Shown: in pieces, positions 53,801 to 61,847 of the stretch
Position numbering within the stretch: position 1 is the first letter of the stretch
Layout: every line of letters starts with the position of its first letter
The notes under the pieces: model-generated
What the model saw: only the letters and a program-made list of their open reading frames with translations
Told to the model about the DNA's origin: nothing
Database searches by the model: none
Made by a program: the position numbers and the translations under genes
NCBI RefSeq assembly: GCF_947503795.1
Contig: NZ_CANNEZ010000001.1
Coordinates: forward strand, 797,001-861,000
DNA length: 64,000 nt
Source: an uncultured Jannaschia sp.
GTDB lineage: Bacteria; Pseudomonadota; Alphaproteobacteria; Rhodobacterales; Rhodobacteraceae
Direction of reading: 5' to 3'

Positions 53801-54293
53801 CCCAGGAGGCCTTCAGCATCAGCGGATACCCGACCTCGGCGGCCTGCTTGGCGATCAGCGCCATGTCGTCGCCCAGCACCTCCGTCGCCGGGATGACAGG
53901 CACGCCCGCCTCGATGGCCACTTGCCGCGCGCTGGCCTTGTCGCCCAGCTTGCGCATCGTCTCGGCCTTCGGGCCGATGAACGTGATCCCCGCCGCGGTG
54001 CAGGCATCGACGAATTCGGGGTTCTCGGACAGGAGGCCATAGCCCGGATGGATCGCGTCCGCGCCCGACGCCTTCGCGACCCGGATGATCTCGGGGATCG
54101 AAAGATAGGCCGCGACCGGCCCCAGCCCTTCGCCGATCTTGTAGGCCTCGTCCGCCTTGAAGCGATGGAGGCCCAGCTTGTCCTCCTCGGCATAGACCGC
54201 GACCGTCCGTTTCCCCATTTCGTTGGCCGCGCGCATGACGCGGATGGCGATTTCCCCCCGGTTGGCGATCAGGATCTTCTGGAATTCGGCCAT
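50853..54293 (-). CDS. pyc: Pyruvate carboxylase
   Basis: 1146 residues, full-length single-chain enzyme. Biotin carboxylase at 1-~460 (SWGGGGRGMR ATP grasp loop, ERDCSVQRRNQKVVE). Carboxyltransferase from ~540 (DTTMRDGHQSLLATRMR, metal-binding HFHTHDT, GLKDMAGLLKP). The C-terminal carrier has the biotin lysine in EAMKMETG, about 35 residues from the end. It makes oxaloacetate from pyruvate and bicarbonate with ATP. ATG 54293 begins MAEFQKILIANRGEIA, the normal start. Confidence 0.97.
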   Translation of the reverse strand: MAEFQKILIANRGEIAIRVMRAANEMGKRTVAVYAEEDKLGLHRFKADEAYKIGEGLGPVAAYLSIPEIIRVAKASGADAIHPGYGLLSENPEFVDACTAAGITFIGPKAETMRKLGDKASARQVAIEAGVPVIPATEVLGDDMALIAKQAAEVGYPLMLKASWGGGGRGMRPITGEDELEEKVLEGRREAEAAFGNGEGYLEKMIQRARHVEVQVLGDSHGNTYHLYERDCSVQRRNQKVVERAPAPYLSGTQREQICNLGKKICEHVGYECAGTVEFLMDMDSGEFYFIEVNPRVQVEHTVTEEVTGIDIVRAQILIAEGKSLTEATGIASQYDVKLDGHAIQTRVTTEDPANSFIPDYGRITTYRSATGMGIRLDGGTAYSGAVITRYYDSLLEKVTAWAPTPEAAIRRMDRALREFRIRGVSTNIDFVINLLKHPTFLSNEYTTKFIDTTPELFDFKPRRDRATKILTYIADISVNGHPETEGRPRPPADIRAPRPPERIADAPPAGSKTLLDAKGPKAVADWMLAQTPLLLTDTTMRDGHQSLLATRMRSIDMVRVAPAYATNLPQIFSMECWGGATFDVAYRFLQECPWQRLRDLRAAMPNLLTQMLLRASNGVGYTNYPDNVVQSFVAQAAETGIDVFRVFDSLNWVENMRVAMDAVIETGRICEGTVCYTGDILDADRAKYDLKYYVGMAKELEAAGAHVLGLKDMAGLLKPAAARVLIKALKDEIAIPIHFHTHDTAGIASATILAAADAGVDAADVAMDSLSGNTSQATFGTVVEALKGSERDTGIDMNAVRRIDDYWDAVRAQYLAFESGMQAPSSEVYLHEMPGGQFTNLKAQARSMGLEDRWHEVAQMYSDVNAMFGDIVKVTPSSKVVGDMALMMVAQGLTTAQVADPKTEVSFPDSVVDMMKGNLGQPPGGWPKGLQKKVLKGEAPLSDRPGKHLAPVDLEATRTALAGKLGVAIDDEDLNGYLMYPKVFTDYAERHALYGPVRALPTPVFFYGMEPGDEIEAEIDPGVTLNIRCVAQGDTHEDGDRRVFFELNGQPRVVRVPDRRVTGSAAKMPKAEPGNANHVGAPMPGVVASVAAQAGAKVLKGDLLLTIEAMKMETGLHAERDAVVKAVHVAPGAQIDAKDLLVELE

Positions 54294-54409
54294 GGCGGGT
54301 CCCCCGGACATCTGTGACGGTTTGGTAACGCCCATGCCGCGCTGCGGCAACCGCCGGGTTCTGGGTAGGCGGCGGCCCGTGATAGCATCATCGCGGAAGG
54401 ACGGGCCCC

Positions 54410-54643
54410 ATGCCGCGCATCATCCGCCTCTATCTCAACGCCATCGCCGTGGGCTTCGGCGCAGCCGCGCTCTTCACCGCGCTCCTCCTCTTGTTGGACG
54501 TGGGCGGGCTCGGCCACCTGATCGCGGGATCGGACCGGGGCGCGCTCGCGACCTTCCTTCTGTGGTTCTTCAACGGCATCGTCTTCACCGGCGTGCAGGT
54601 CGTCTGGATCCTGAGCCAGATGTCCGGGGGCGACGAAGACTGA
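54410..54643 (+). CDS. Small two-helix membrane protein
   Basis: 77 residues. Helices at ~10-32 and ~45-67 and an acidic C-terminus (GGDED). Divergent from pyc, convergent with the LysR gene with a 3-bp gap. No family recognised. Confidence 0.7.
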   Translation: MPRIIRLYLNAIAVGFGAAALFTALLLLLDVGGLGHLIAGSDRGALATFLLWFFNGIVFTGVQVVWILSQMSGGDED

Positions 54644-54646
54644 GCC

Positions 54647-55492
54647 TCAGGCCACGACATGCGACCGGAGCCGCGCCTCCATTGCCGCCATGAACGCCTC
54701 CAGCCGCCGGGTCCGGCGCTCGGGGGCGAAGGCCATATGGACGGGCAGGGGGGTCGCCTCGGCCAGCCGCACCAGAAGCCCCGCGTCCAGCTCGCGCCGT
54801 AGGTACCAGTCCGGCGCGATCGCCACGCCGAGCCCTTCGGTCAGGGCCCGCGCCACGACCGCGATGGAGTTGGTGTTGAGGCCCGGCGCCGCATCGAAGC
54901 GCCGGTCGGCCAGCACGATCTGCCGTCCCTCGTAGGGCCCCAGCGTGATCCAGGGCGCGTCCGCCAGATCGACATCCGCGAACCGGGGATGCCCGATCGC
55001 ATGGCGCGCCACGTCGCCCACATGCCGCACCACCAGCGTGGCGTCGGGCACCGGCCCGACCCGGATCCACAGATCCGCCCCCGTCTCGGAGAGGCGCACC
55101 GGCGCATCCGTCAGCTGCCAGTTCACCGTCACGGCCGGGTGCGCAGCCCGAAACGCGGCCAGTGCGGGCATCAGCTCCGTCTGGCCCAACGCGATCGGCG
55201 CCACGACATGCAGCGGCCCCGACAGCGTATCGCACTCGGCCAGATCCTCGGCAATCCCGGCCCACGCGGCCAGCATCCGCCGCGCGCGGGGCAGGAGGGT
55301 CCGCCCCGCCTCGGTCAGCGCCAGCGCGTGGGTTGTGCGATGCAGAAGCCGGGTGCCCAATTCCGCCTCCAGCGCGGCGATGGCCCGCGTGACCGTGGGC
55401 TGCGACACCGACAGGTCGCGCGCCGCCGCCGTCAGCGAGCCGCGTTCGGCCACGCGAAGGAACACCGCAAGATGGGACAATCGATCTGCCAT
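54647..55492 (-). CDS. LysR-family transcriptional regulator
   Basis: 281 residues. HTH at ~1-60 (LAVFLRVAERGSLTAAARDLSVSQPTVTRAIAALEAELGTRLLHRT), then a LysR substrate domain of the CrgA/DsdC-like group. ATG 55492 begins the family-typical MADRLSHL. A perfect LysR box overlaps this start codon, implying autoregulation and control of the divergent aldo-keto reductase gene. Confidence 0.92.
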   Translation of the reverse strand: MADRLSHLAVFLRVAERGSLTAAARDLSVSQPTVTRAIAALEAELGTRLLHRTTHALALTEAGRTLLPRARRMLAAWAGIAEDLAECDTLSGPLHVVAPIALGQTELMPALAAFRAAHPAVTVNWQLTDAPVRLSETGADLWIRVGPVPDATLVVRHVGDVARHAIGHPRFADVDLADAPWITLGPYEGRQIVLADRRFDAAPGLNTNSIAVVARALTEGLGVAIAPDWYLRRELDAGLLVRLAEATPLPVHMAFAPERRTRRLEAFMAAMEARLRSHVVA

Positions 55493-55505
55493 ACAATTCT
55501 TGTAT
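55491..55505. promoter_or_regulatory. LysR-type operator (ATAC-N7-GTAT)
   Basis: The palindrome ATAC-N7-GTAT satisfies the LysR T-N11-A rule and extends to CATACAA-TTC-TTGTATG at 55490-55506. It covers the lysR start codon and lies 76 bp before the reductase ATG. Confidence 0.75.
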
Positions 55506-55581
55506 GACAAAGATGCAGGCCATGCCCATACCGTTGGTCCGCCGCGGGTGCCATCTCTCCGATCAGCAAAGGAGACACGAC

Positions 55582-56349
55582 ATGGACAGCTTCACCTTCC
55601 TCAACGGCCGCACGATCAACCGCCTCGGGATGGGCGTCATGCGCCTCACCGGCCGACCCGGCAATTTCGGCCCCTATCCCGATTGGGATGCGGGCCTCGC
55701 CCTGCTGCGTCAGGCGGCGGACGCGGGCGTCCAACTCTTCGACAGCGCCCGCGCCTATGGCCCGGAACATGCAGATCGCATCCTCGGGGAGGCACTCGGG
55801 CATCGAGACGACGTTTTCTTCGCGACCAAGGGCGGCATCGACAAACGCTCGCCCAACGAGATGTCCCGCGACGCCTCGCCCGAGCGGCTGGCCGCCCAGA
55901 TCGAGGACGCGCGCCGCAACCTCCGGCGCGACCGGATCGACCTCTTCCAGCTGCACTGGGTCGACCCGGAAGTGCCGCTCGAAACCTCCGTCGAGGCGAT
56001 GGCGAGGGCCCGCGACGCCGGCCTCATCGACATGATCGGGCTCAGCAACGTCACGCCCGAGGAGCTCGACCGCGCCCGCGCCGTCGCCCCCATCGCCAGC
56101 GTCCAGAACCGGCTCAACATGGACGACACCGAACAGCTCGAGATGGTCGAGAAGACCCGCGAACTGGGCATCGCCTTCCTGCCCTACGGACCGCTTGGCG
56201 CGAACCCGATGCAGCCGGGCGCGACGCTCGACCCGGCCCGCGCGATCCGCTGGCTTCTGGACCTGTCGCCCAACGTCATCGCGATCCCCGGCACGACCAA
56301 CCCCGACCACCTCGCGGCGAACGTCGCGGCGGCCGAGGTCGCGACTTGA
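55582..56349 (+). CDS. Aldo/keto reductase
   Basis: 255 residues, somewhat short for the family. Catalytic tetrad visible: Asp in LFDSARAYGPEHAD, its Tyr, Lys in FATKGGIDKR, His in LFQLHWVDPEVPLE. NADPH-binding end IAIPGTTNPDHLAAN. GGAG precedes ATG 55582. Divergent LysR regulator with operator. Substrate unknown; a carbonyl detoxification role is common. Confidence 0.9.
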   Translation: MDSFTFLNGRTINRLGMGVMRLTGRPGNFGPYPDWDAGLALLRQAADAGVQLFDSARAYGPEHADRILGEALGHRDDVFFATKGGIDKRSPNEMSRDASPERLAAQIEDARRNLRRDRIDLFQLHWVDPEVPLETSVEAMARARDAGLIDMIGLSNVTPEELDRARAVAPIASVQNRLNMDDTEQLEMVEKTRELGIAFLPYGPLGANPMQPGATLDPARAIRWLLDLSPNVIAIPGTTNPDHLAANVAAAEVAT

Positions 56350-56426
56350 GGCAATTCGCGCCGACCGGGGAACGCAACGCGAACACGGGCTTCCCTTGGC
56401 GGGAGGCCCGTCCTATCTGTGGGGCC

Positions 56427-58847
56427 ATGGTCCAGCACGATGATTCCGACGCCTTCGAGGCGGCCTCGCTGTCGTCCCGCGCGATGGCGGCGCGGCCCGC
56501 GCCCTATCTCGAAGGGTTGAACGCCGCGCAGATCCAGGCGGTCGAGACGCTGGACGGCCCCGTCCTGATGCTGGCGGGGGCAGGCACCGGCAAGACCCGC
56601 GCCCTGACCGCGCGGATCGCGCACCTGATGGCTCGGGGTAAGGCGCGCCCGAACGAGATCCTTGCCGTCACCTTCACCAACAAGGCCGCCCGCGAGATGC
56701 GCGAGCGCGTCGGCGCCATGATGGGCCAGGCGGCCGAGGGGATGCCGTGGCTCGGCACCTTCCACTCGGTCTGCGTCAAACTCTTGCGCCGCCACGCCGA
56801 ACTCGTCGGCCGCACGATCATGGTCAATGGCGATGCGCGCGAGGTGCATCTCCGTTCGAACTTCACGATCCTCGACACCGACGACCAGAACCGCCTCCTC
56901 AAGCAGCTGATCGAGGCCGAGGGGGTCGACACCAAGCGCTGGCCGCCCCGGATGCTGGGCGGCATCATCGACCATTGGAAGAACCGTGCCTGGACCCCCG
57001 ACAAGATCCCCGCCCACGAGGCGCAGGCCTTCGATGGCAAGGGCGTCGCGCTCTACCGCGCCTATCAGGACCGCCTCCTGACGCTGAACGCCTGCGATTT
57101 CGGCGACCTGCTGATGCATGTCATCGACATCTTCCAGCGCCATGACGACGTTCTCGCGCAATATCGCCGCTGGTTTCGCTACATCCTCGTGGACGAGTAC
57201 CAGGATACCAACGTCGCCCAGTATCTCTGGCTCCGCCTTCTGGCCGGTGGGCACAGGAACATCTGCTGCGTGGGCGACGACGACCAGTCGATCTACGGCT
57301 GGCGCGGCGCCGAGGTCGGCAACATCCTGCGCTTCGAGACGGATTTCGAGGGCGCCGAGATCATCAAGCTGGAGCAGAACTACCGCTCTACGCCCCATAT
57401 CCTCGCCGCCGCCTCGGGCGTCATCGCCGGCAACAAGGGGCGGCTGGGCAAGACACTCTGGACGGACGCGACCGATGGCGAGAAGGTCCGGCTGATCGGG
57501 CATTGGGACGGCGACGAGGAAGCCCGCTGGATCGGCGAGGAGGCCGAGTCGATGCAGCGCGGCACGCGCGGCCTCGACCCCTACACGCTCGACGACATGG
57601 CCATCCTTGTGCGCGCCGCCCACCAGATGCGCGCCTTCGAGGATCGCTTCCTGACCATCGGGCTGCCCTACCGCGTCATCGGCGGCCCCCGCTTCTACGA
57701 GCGCTTGGAAATCCGCGACGCGATGGCCTATTTCCGCCTCGTCGTCAGCCCCGACGACGACCTCGCCTTCGAACGGATCGTCAACACCCCCAAGCGCGGT
57801 CTGGGCGACAAGGCCCAGCAGACGATCCAGGTCATGGCGCGGTCGAACGGCGTTAGCCTCGTCGAAGGCGCGCGGCTCTGCGTGCGCACGAAGACCATCG
57901 GCGGCAAGGGCGGCAAGGCGCTGGGCGAGCTGGTCGATGGCCTCGACCGCTGGCGGGCCGAAATGCTCGACGGGCGCGACCACATTCACCTCGCCGAAGA
58001 GATCCTCGACGAGTCCGGCTATACCGGCTTCTGGCAGAACGAGAAGACGCCCGAGGCACCCGGCCGCCTCGAGAACCTCAAGGAACTCGTGAAGGCGCTG
58101 GAAGGGTTCGAGAACCTGCAGGGCTTCCTCGAACACGTCTCGCTCATCATGGACAACGAGCAGGCGCAGGACGAGCCCATGATCACGATCATGACCCTCC
58201 ATGCCGCCAAGGGCCTCGAATTTCCTGTCGTGTTCCTGCCCGGCTGGGAGGATGGCCTCTTTCCCAGCCAGCGCAGCATGGACGAGAGCGGCGTGAAGGG
58301 CCTCGAGGAGGAGCGGCGCCTAGCCTATGTCGGCATCACGCGCGCCGAGGAGGTCTGCACGATCAGCTTCGCCGCCAACCGGCGCGTCTATGGCCAGTGG
58401 CAATCGGCGCTGCCGTCGCGCTTCATCGACGAGCTGCCCGCCGATCACGTCGAGGTTCTGACGCCCCCCGGCCTCTATGGCGGCGGCTTCGGCGCGTCCG
58501 GCATGGCCGCGGCCCAGAAGACCGCGATGGGCGGCGGCGTCGAGAGCGATCTGCACGACCGCGCCACGAAGGCCGATGTCTACAACTCGCCCGGCTGGCG
58601 GCGGCTGCAATCGAACGCGACGCGCCCCGTGCGCCAGCCCGCCGAGGCCAAGAACCTCGTCATCGATGCCACGGCCGTCTCGGCCTTCTCCATCGCCGAC
58701 CGCGTGTTCCATACGAAGTTCGGCTATGGCGAGGTGATGGCGATCGAGGGCGACAAGCTGGAGGTCGAGTTCGACAAGGCCGGGTCGAAGAAGATCGTCG
58801 GCCGCTTTCTGATGGCCGCCGATCAGGCGGGCGAGACGCCCTTCTAG
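56427..58847 (+). CDS. uvrD: UvrD/PcrA-type DNA helicase II
   Basis: 806 residues. SF1A motifs in order: LAGAGTGKTRAL (Walker A) near 48, VTFTNKAAREM, LVDEYQDTN, GDDDQSIYGWRGA, LEQNYRST, TLHAAKGLEFPVVFLPGWEDGLFP, RRLAYVGITRA. The C-terminal ~60 residues (VFHTKFGYGEVMAIEGDKLEVEFDKAGSKKIVGRF) form the Tudor-like RNA-polymerase-binding domain of PcrA/UvrD. Functions in nucleotide-excision and mismatch repair and in transcription-coupled repair. The stop overlaps the next convergent gene in CTAG. Confidence 0.94.
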   Translation: MVQHDDSDAFEAASLSSRAMAARPAPYLEGLNAAQIQAVETLDGPVLMLAGAGTGKTRALTARIAHLMARGKARPNEILAVTFTNKAAREMRERVGAMMGQAAEGMPWLGTFHSVCVKLLRRHAELVGRTIMVNGDAREVHLRSNFTILDTDDQNRLLKQLIEAEGVDTKRWPPRMLGGIIDHWKNRAWTPDKIPAHEAQAFDGKGVALYRAYQDRLLTLNACDFGDLLMHVIDIFQRHDDVLAQYRRWFRYILVDEYQDTNVAQYLWLRLLAGGHRNICCVGDDDQSIYGWRGAEVGNILRFETDFEGAEIIKLEQNYRSTPHILAAASGVIAGNKGRLGKTLWTDATDGEKVRLIGHWDGDEEARWIGEEAESMQRGTRGLDPYTLDDMAILVRAAHQMRAFEDRFLTIGLPYRVIGGPRFYERLEIRDAMAYFRLVVSPDDDLAFERIVNTPKRGLGDKAQQTIQVMARSNGVSLVEGARLCVRTKTIGGKGGKALGELVDGLDRWRAEMLDGRDHIHLAEEILDESGYTGFWQNEKTPEAPGRLENLKELVKALEGFENLQGFLEHVSLIMDNEQAQDEPMITIMTLHAAKGLEFPVVFLPGWEDGLFPSQRSMDESGVKGLEEERRLAYVGITRAEEVCTISFAANRRVYGQWQSALPSRFIDELPADHVEVLTPPGLYGGGFGASGMAAAQKTAMGGGVESDLHDRATKADVYNSPGWRRLQSNATRPVRQPAEAKNLVIDATAVSAFSIADRVFHTKFGYGEVMAIEGDKLEVEFDKAGSKKIVGRFLMAADQAGETPF

Positions 58848-59542
58848 GCCACGCCCAGCCAGTCGAAGGCTTCGGCAACCACTCCATGCGCGTCCGCGGT
58901 CACGGGCGGGCCGTGCGCGAAGACCGCCTGCCGGATCGGCCAGTCGAGGATGCGCCGCACCGCCGCCCGGCCCGCCCGCCGGTCCGTCTGCGCCAGCCGG
59001 AACTTCAATGGCACCTGCGGCCGCGGCCCCGTCATCCGGTCGAGCCGCGCGACCGCGCCCCGCCAGCCGGTATTCGCCTCGGGCGGCAGTTGTTGGATCA
59101 GGTCGGTGAAAAGAACCGTGCCGCTCGGCGCGTGGAACGCCACGATCTCGGTCGTGATGCGGTTGCCCGGAACGGTCACCGCATCGAGCGTGCCGGCCCA
59201 GCTGTCGGGCCAGGGCGCGGACAACAAGCCGTCCAAGGCAAGGTCCGGTCGTTTGGCCGCCAGCCCCGGCGCGGCGAGAGCGCGCGCTTCGGGGAACCGC
59301 CCGGCCCAATCCGAGATCCAGAGGTGGTGCAAGTGGTTGGGGGCCACGATCTCTTCGACCGGGCCGAGGGCCGCGACCTCTGCGACCAGCGCGTCCCGCG
59401 CCGCGACCGGCGACCAGAGCACCGACCCGCCCGACGCCAGCCGGATCACCACCATCCGCGTCGGATAGCGAAACCCGGCCACCGTCGCGGTGGCGCCATC
59501 CGCAAGCCAGAGGCTTGGGCCGAAGGGCAGGAGACCTGTCAC
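58844..59542 (-). CDS. DUF4336 family protein (metallo-hydrolase-like)
   Basis: 232 residues from GTG 59542. GLLPFGPSLWLADG and TRMVVIRLASGGSVLWSP lead into EEIVAPNHLHHLWISDWAGRFPEARALAAPGL, FHAPSGTVLFTDLIQQ, and a DRMTGPRPQVPL segment, as in the DUF4336 family related to metallo-beta-lactamase folds. The His in NHLHH and Asp in FTD are candidate metal ligands. An ATG at 59611 is rejected: it lies in the terminator hairpin of the upstream RNA operon. Confidence 0.8.
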   Translation of the reverse strand: MTGLLPFGPSLWLADGATATVAGFRYPTRMVVIRLASGGSVLWSPVAARDALVAEVAALGPVEEIVAPNHLHHLWISDWAGRFPEARALAAPGLAAKRPDLALDGLLSAPWPDSWAGTLDAVTVPGNRITTEIVAFHAPSGTVLFTDLIQQLPPEANTGWRGAVARLDRMTGPRPQVPLKFRLAQTDRRAGRAAVRRILDWPIRQAVFAHGPPVTADAHGVVAEAFDWLGVA

Positions 59543-59584
59543 GGCCCTGAGTTTAGTCGGATCGAACGTCGCGGAAAACGAAGA

Positions 59585-59617
59585 ACGGCGGTGCTCCACG
59601 CCGTGGGGCACCGCCGT
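59585..59617 (-). terminator. Terminator at the end of the ccaF1-ccsR transcript
   Basis: A stem of about 15 bp (59585-59599 with 59603-59617, one G-U) with a 3-nt loop, followed on the minus strand by a T-rich TTCTTCGTTTT tract. It lies after the last CCTCCC motif. Confidence 0.75.
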
Positions 59618-59784
59618 CTATAGTGCGCCGTCCGCTTCGGGGGGGACGATGTGCGGTCGCGGCGCGTCGGACGATCGCCAGAGGGAACAAGCGGCGTCCA
59701 ATCATTCACCGAACGCCGTTTCGGCGATCCGGTTCCGCCAGGGCGCGAAGTTTTTTCTTACGCGCCGCGCGTCAACGTTGGAGT

Positions 59785-60162
59785 CAAGGGGAAGGGAGGG
59801 TCGTCCGGTCCGGCGATCCCCAAGGGAGGATGGGTATCGCCGAACCGGTCGATATCGCGCATCCGGCCCAAGGGAGGATGAGGGATGCGCGGAACGGTCT
59901 CGCCCGAGGGAGGACGGGGAGCCCGTATCGTGTCGGCCGGTCGCGGAAGCGGCCCGGCGCGGGGTCAGTCGGCCCCCGGCGGCGCCCCTCAGGGAGGGAT
60001 GGGGCGCCGTCAGGGCCTTCCGTGTGCACCGGCCCCGTGGGAGGACGGAGGCGCGGTGCGGATCGGCCCGAGGGAGGTCGGGCCGGGCCGCGGCGGCAGG
60101 TCCGGGAGGGGGACGCCGCCACGAGGACCCGTCGGAACGCAAGGGAGGATGCGCCCGCCGGG
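59785..60162 (-). ncRNA. ccsR: CcsR-like small RNA array (about nine CCTCCC hairpin units)
   Basis: Downstream of the ccaF1-like gene, the minus strand has CCTCCC nine times (plus coordinates starting 59794, 59824, 59872, 59908, 59992, 60039, 60072, 60104, 60143). Eight sit in the loops of distinct hairpins, for instance 60064-60071 with 60078-60085 (8 bp perfect) and 59856-59864 with 59883-59891 (9 bp). Three loops are identical, ATCCTCCCTT. Stems differ, loops are conserved. R. sphaeroides CcsR1-4 are four such RNAs processed from the RSP_6037 (ccaF1) transcript and induced by stress sigma factors; here the number seems doubled. Loops mimic the anti-Shine-Dalgarno. Confidence 0.85.
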
Positions 60163-60169
60163 ATGGGAA

Positions 60170-60394
60170 TTACTTCGTGCCGTAGGCCGCTTCCATCGCG
60201 ATCCACGGGATGTTCGAACGCGCGATGGCGAGATCCGCCAGGTCGCGATCCGAGAGCGCCGAGAGCTCGTTGAGCGTCTGGCGGTAGACGCGCCACTGGC
60301 CCCATTGCACGCGAGCGAGACGCAGGCGGTCGGCGATGCGATCGCGCAGCGTGGTGGAGGTGGCGGCCGTATTGCCGTAGGTGGTGACAGTCAT
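60170..60394 (-). CDS. ccaF1: DUF1127 protein, CcaF1-like RNA-binding protein
   Basis: 74 residues. The DUF1127 core is WGQWRVYRQTLNELSALSDRDLADLAIARSNIP, preceded by a basic helix LRDRIADRLRLARVQ. In R. sphaeroides the cognate protein CcaF1 is an RNA-binding protein acting on processing of its own CcsR RNAs. Order and strand here (DUF1127, then RNA array, then terminator) are identical. AAGGG precedes the ATG. Just upstream, a CAAGGAAAC-containing segment occurs twice (60453-60471 and 60538-60554 on the other strand), possible regulator sites. Confidence 0.88.
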   Translation of the reverse strand: MTVTTYGNTAATSTTLRDRIADRLRLARVQWGQWRVYRQTLNELSALSDRDLADLAIARSNIPWIAMEAAYGTK

Positions 60395-60619
60395 GTCTGA
60401 CCCTTTCAGTGAGGGACATTCTGCCCCGCCGGTGCCCGACCCCATTGCCAGGTGCATCCGTGTTTCCTTGAGAGGAAGATGGGCCGGATGCTGCACCCGC
60501 ACAACGCCCCGATCCTTCAATGCTGCTATGCGGCATTTGCATGGGTTTCCTTGCGTCAGAACCCTTGTTTCGCCGCCGCGCCCTGTCGAAGCGCCCGGCA
60601 TGCGCCATATCGCAATGCG

Positions 60620-61819
60620 ATGAGCGCACTCTCCCATATCGGCTTCCGGGCTTATTTCGTGGCTGCCGTTCCGCTGGTGCAGGCGCTCTGGGCGCAGCGC
60701 GTCACGCTGGGCTGGCTCGCTTGGGACGTATCGGGCTCGGCACCCTTCGTGGGGCTGATCGCGGCGCTGGGTCTGGCGCCGATGCTGGTCTCGGGCCCGA
60801 TCTTCGGCGTGCTCGTGGACCGGGCCGACATTCGCCGCGCACTCTTCGCGACAAGCATCTCGATGGCGTTGCTCCTTGCGCTCGCGGCCCTTCTCGCCGG
60901 CGGGCCGGGGCTCGGCCGCTGGGGGCTGGCCGGGCTGGCGCTTGCCATCGGGGTCGTCACCTCGGCGCATCACCCCGTCCGCATGTCCCTCGGGCCGCGC
61001 CTCGTGCCCCGCGCCGAGGTGCCGTCGGTCGTCGCCCTCTCGGCCCTCAACTTCAACCTCGCGCGACTTCTGGCACCCGTCCTGACCGGCATCGCCATCG
61101 CGGCCTTCGGTGCGGTCGCGACGCTCTGGGCCTCGGCACTTCTGTATTTGCCGATGCTGGTGGCGATCCGCTGGATGGATCCGCGGCCGCTGTCGGCCCG
61201 CGCCACGCAAGGCAGCATCGGCGCCGGCATTGCCGAGGCCGCGCGATACCTCTGGACCACGCCCGTCGCCCGTCAGGCGGTGATCCTGACGGCGGCGATG
61301 GCGATCCTCGTGCGCGGGTATCTCGAATTGCTGCCCGTCATGGCCGAGGGCGTCCACGCGCGCGGCGCCGAAGGCCTCGGCTGGCTGACCGCGGCGGCCG
61401 GGGCAGGGGCGCTGCTGGCGGCGATGGCCAAGACCATGGGCGCGGGGCAAGCCGAGACCGGCACCTCCCGCGCGACGCTCGCGATCCTCGTGGCGGGCAT
61501 CGCGTCCCTTTCGGCGCTGGGCGCCTCGGTCTCGTGGCAGGGCGCGCTGGTCTGGACCGCGGTCGCGGGCTTCGCGTCGACCTTTTGCGGCGTCAGCTTC
61601 CAGGCGGCCGTCCAGCAGGCGCTGCCCGACGACCTCCGAGGCCGGGTGATGTCGCTCTGGGTGGTGGTGGGGATCGGCGCAGTGGCGATCGGCTCGGGCC
61701 TTCTCGGCTGGCTCGCCGGGCCGTTCGACCTGCCGACCGTGCTGCGCTGGGCCGGGGCGGTCGGTGCCGGGATGGCGGCGCTCCTGGTCTTGCCTTCCCT
61801 GCGCCGCGCCGCCACGTAA
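60620..61819 (+). CDS. MFS transporter (enterobactin-exporter/EntS-like)
   Basis: 399 residues, about eleven to twelve membrane helices. The motif GVLVDRADIRRAL is in the loop between helices 2 and 3. MFS_3-type segment SLGPRLVPRAEVPSVVALSALNFNLARLLAPVLTG and GVSFQAAVQQALPDDLRGRVMSLW also fit. The start MSALSHIG at 60620 is used; upstream frame codes no hydrophobic continuity. Exports an unknown compound. Divergent from ccaF1 by 225 bp that hold promoters but no gene I can support. Confidence 0.85.
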   Translation: MSALSHIGFRAYFVAAVPLVQALWAQRVTLGWLAWDVSGSAPFVGLIAALGLAPMLVSGPIFGVLVDRADIRRALFATSISMALLLALAALLAGGPGLGRWGLAGLALAIGVVTSAHHPVRMSLGPRLVPRAEVPSVVALSALNFNLARLLAPVLTGIAIAAFGAVATLWASALLYLPMLVAIRWMDPRPLSARATQGSIGAGIAEAARYLWTTPVARQAVILTAAMAILVRGYLELLPVMAEGVHARGAEGLGWLTAAAGAGALLAAMAKTMGAGQAETGTSRATLAILVAGIASLSALGASVSWQGALVWTAVAGFASTFCGVSFQAAVQQALPDDLRGRVMSLWVVVGIGAVAIGSGLLGWLAGPFDLPTVLRWAGAVGAGMAALLVLPSLRRAAT

Positions 61820-61847
61820 GGCCCGACACGGCGACAGGGGACGGGCC

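Noticed and set aside
50907-54317. 1136-codon plus-strand frame opposite pyruvate carboxylase
   Set aside because: Arg/His/Leu-rich mirror of pyc codons, no motif, and pyc on the other strand is unambiguous.
59785-60162. CRISPR-like repeated motif array
   Set aside because: Spacing between motifs is irregular (30-84 bp), the conserved part is only six to ten bases in loops of different stems, and no cas genes exist. CcsR-type RNAs explain it.
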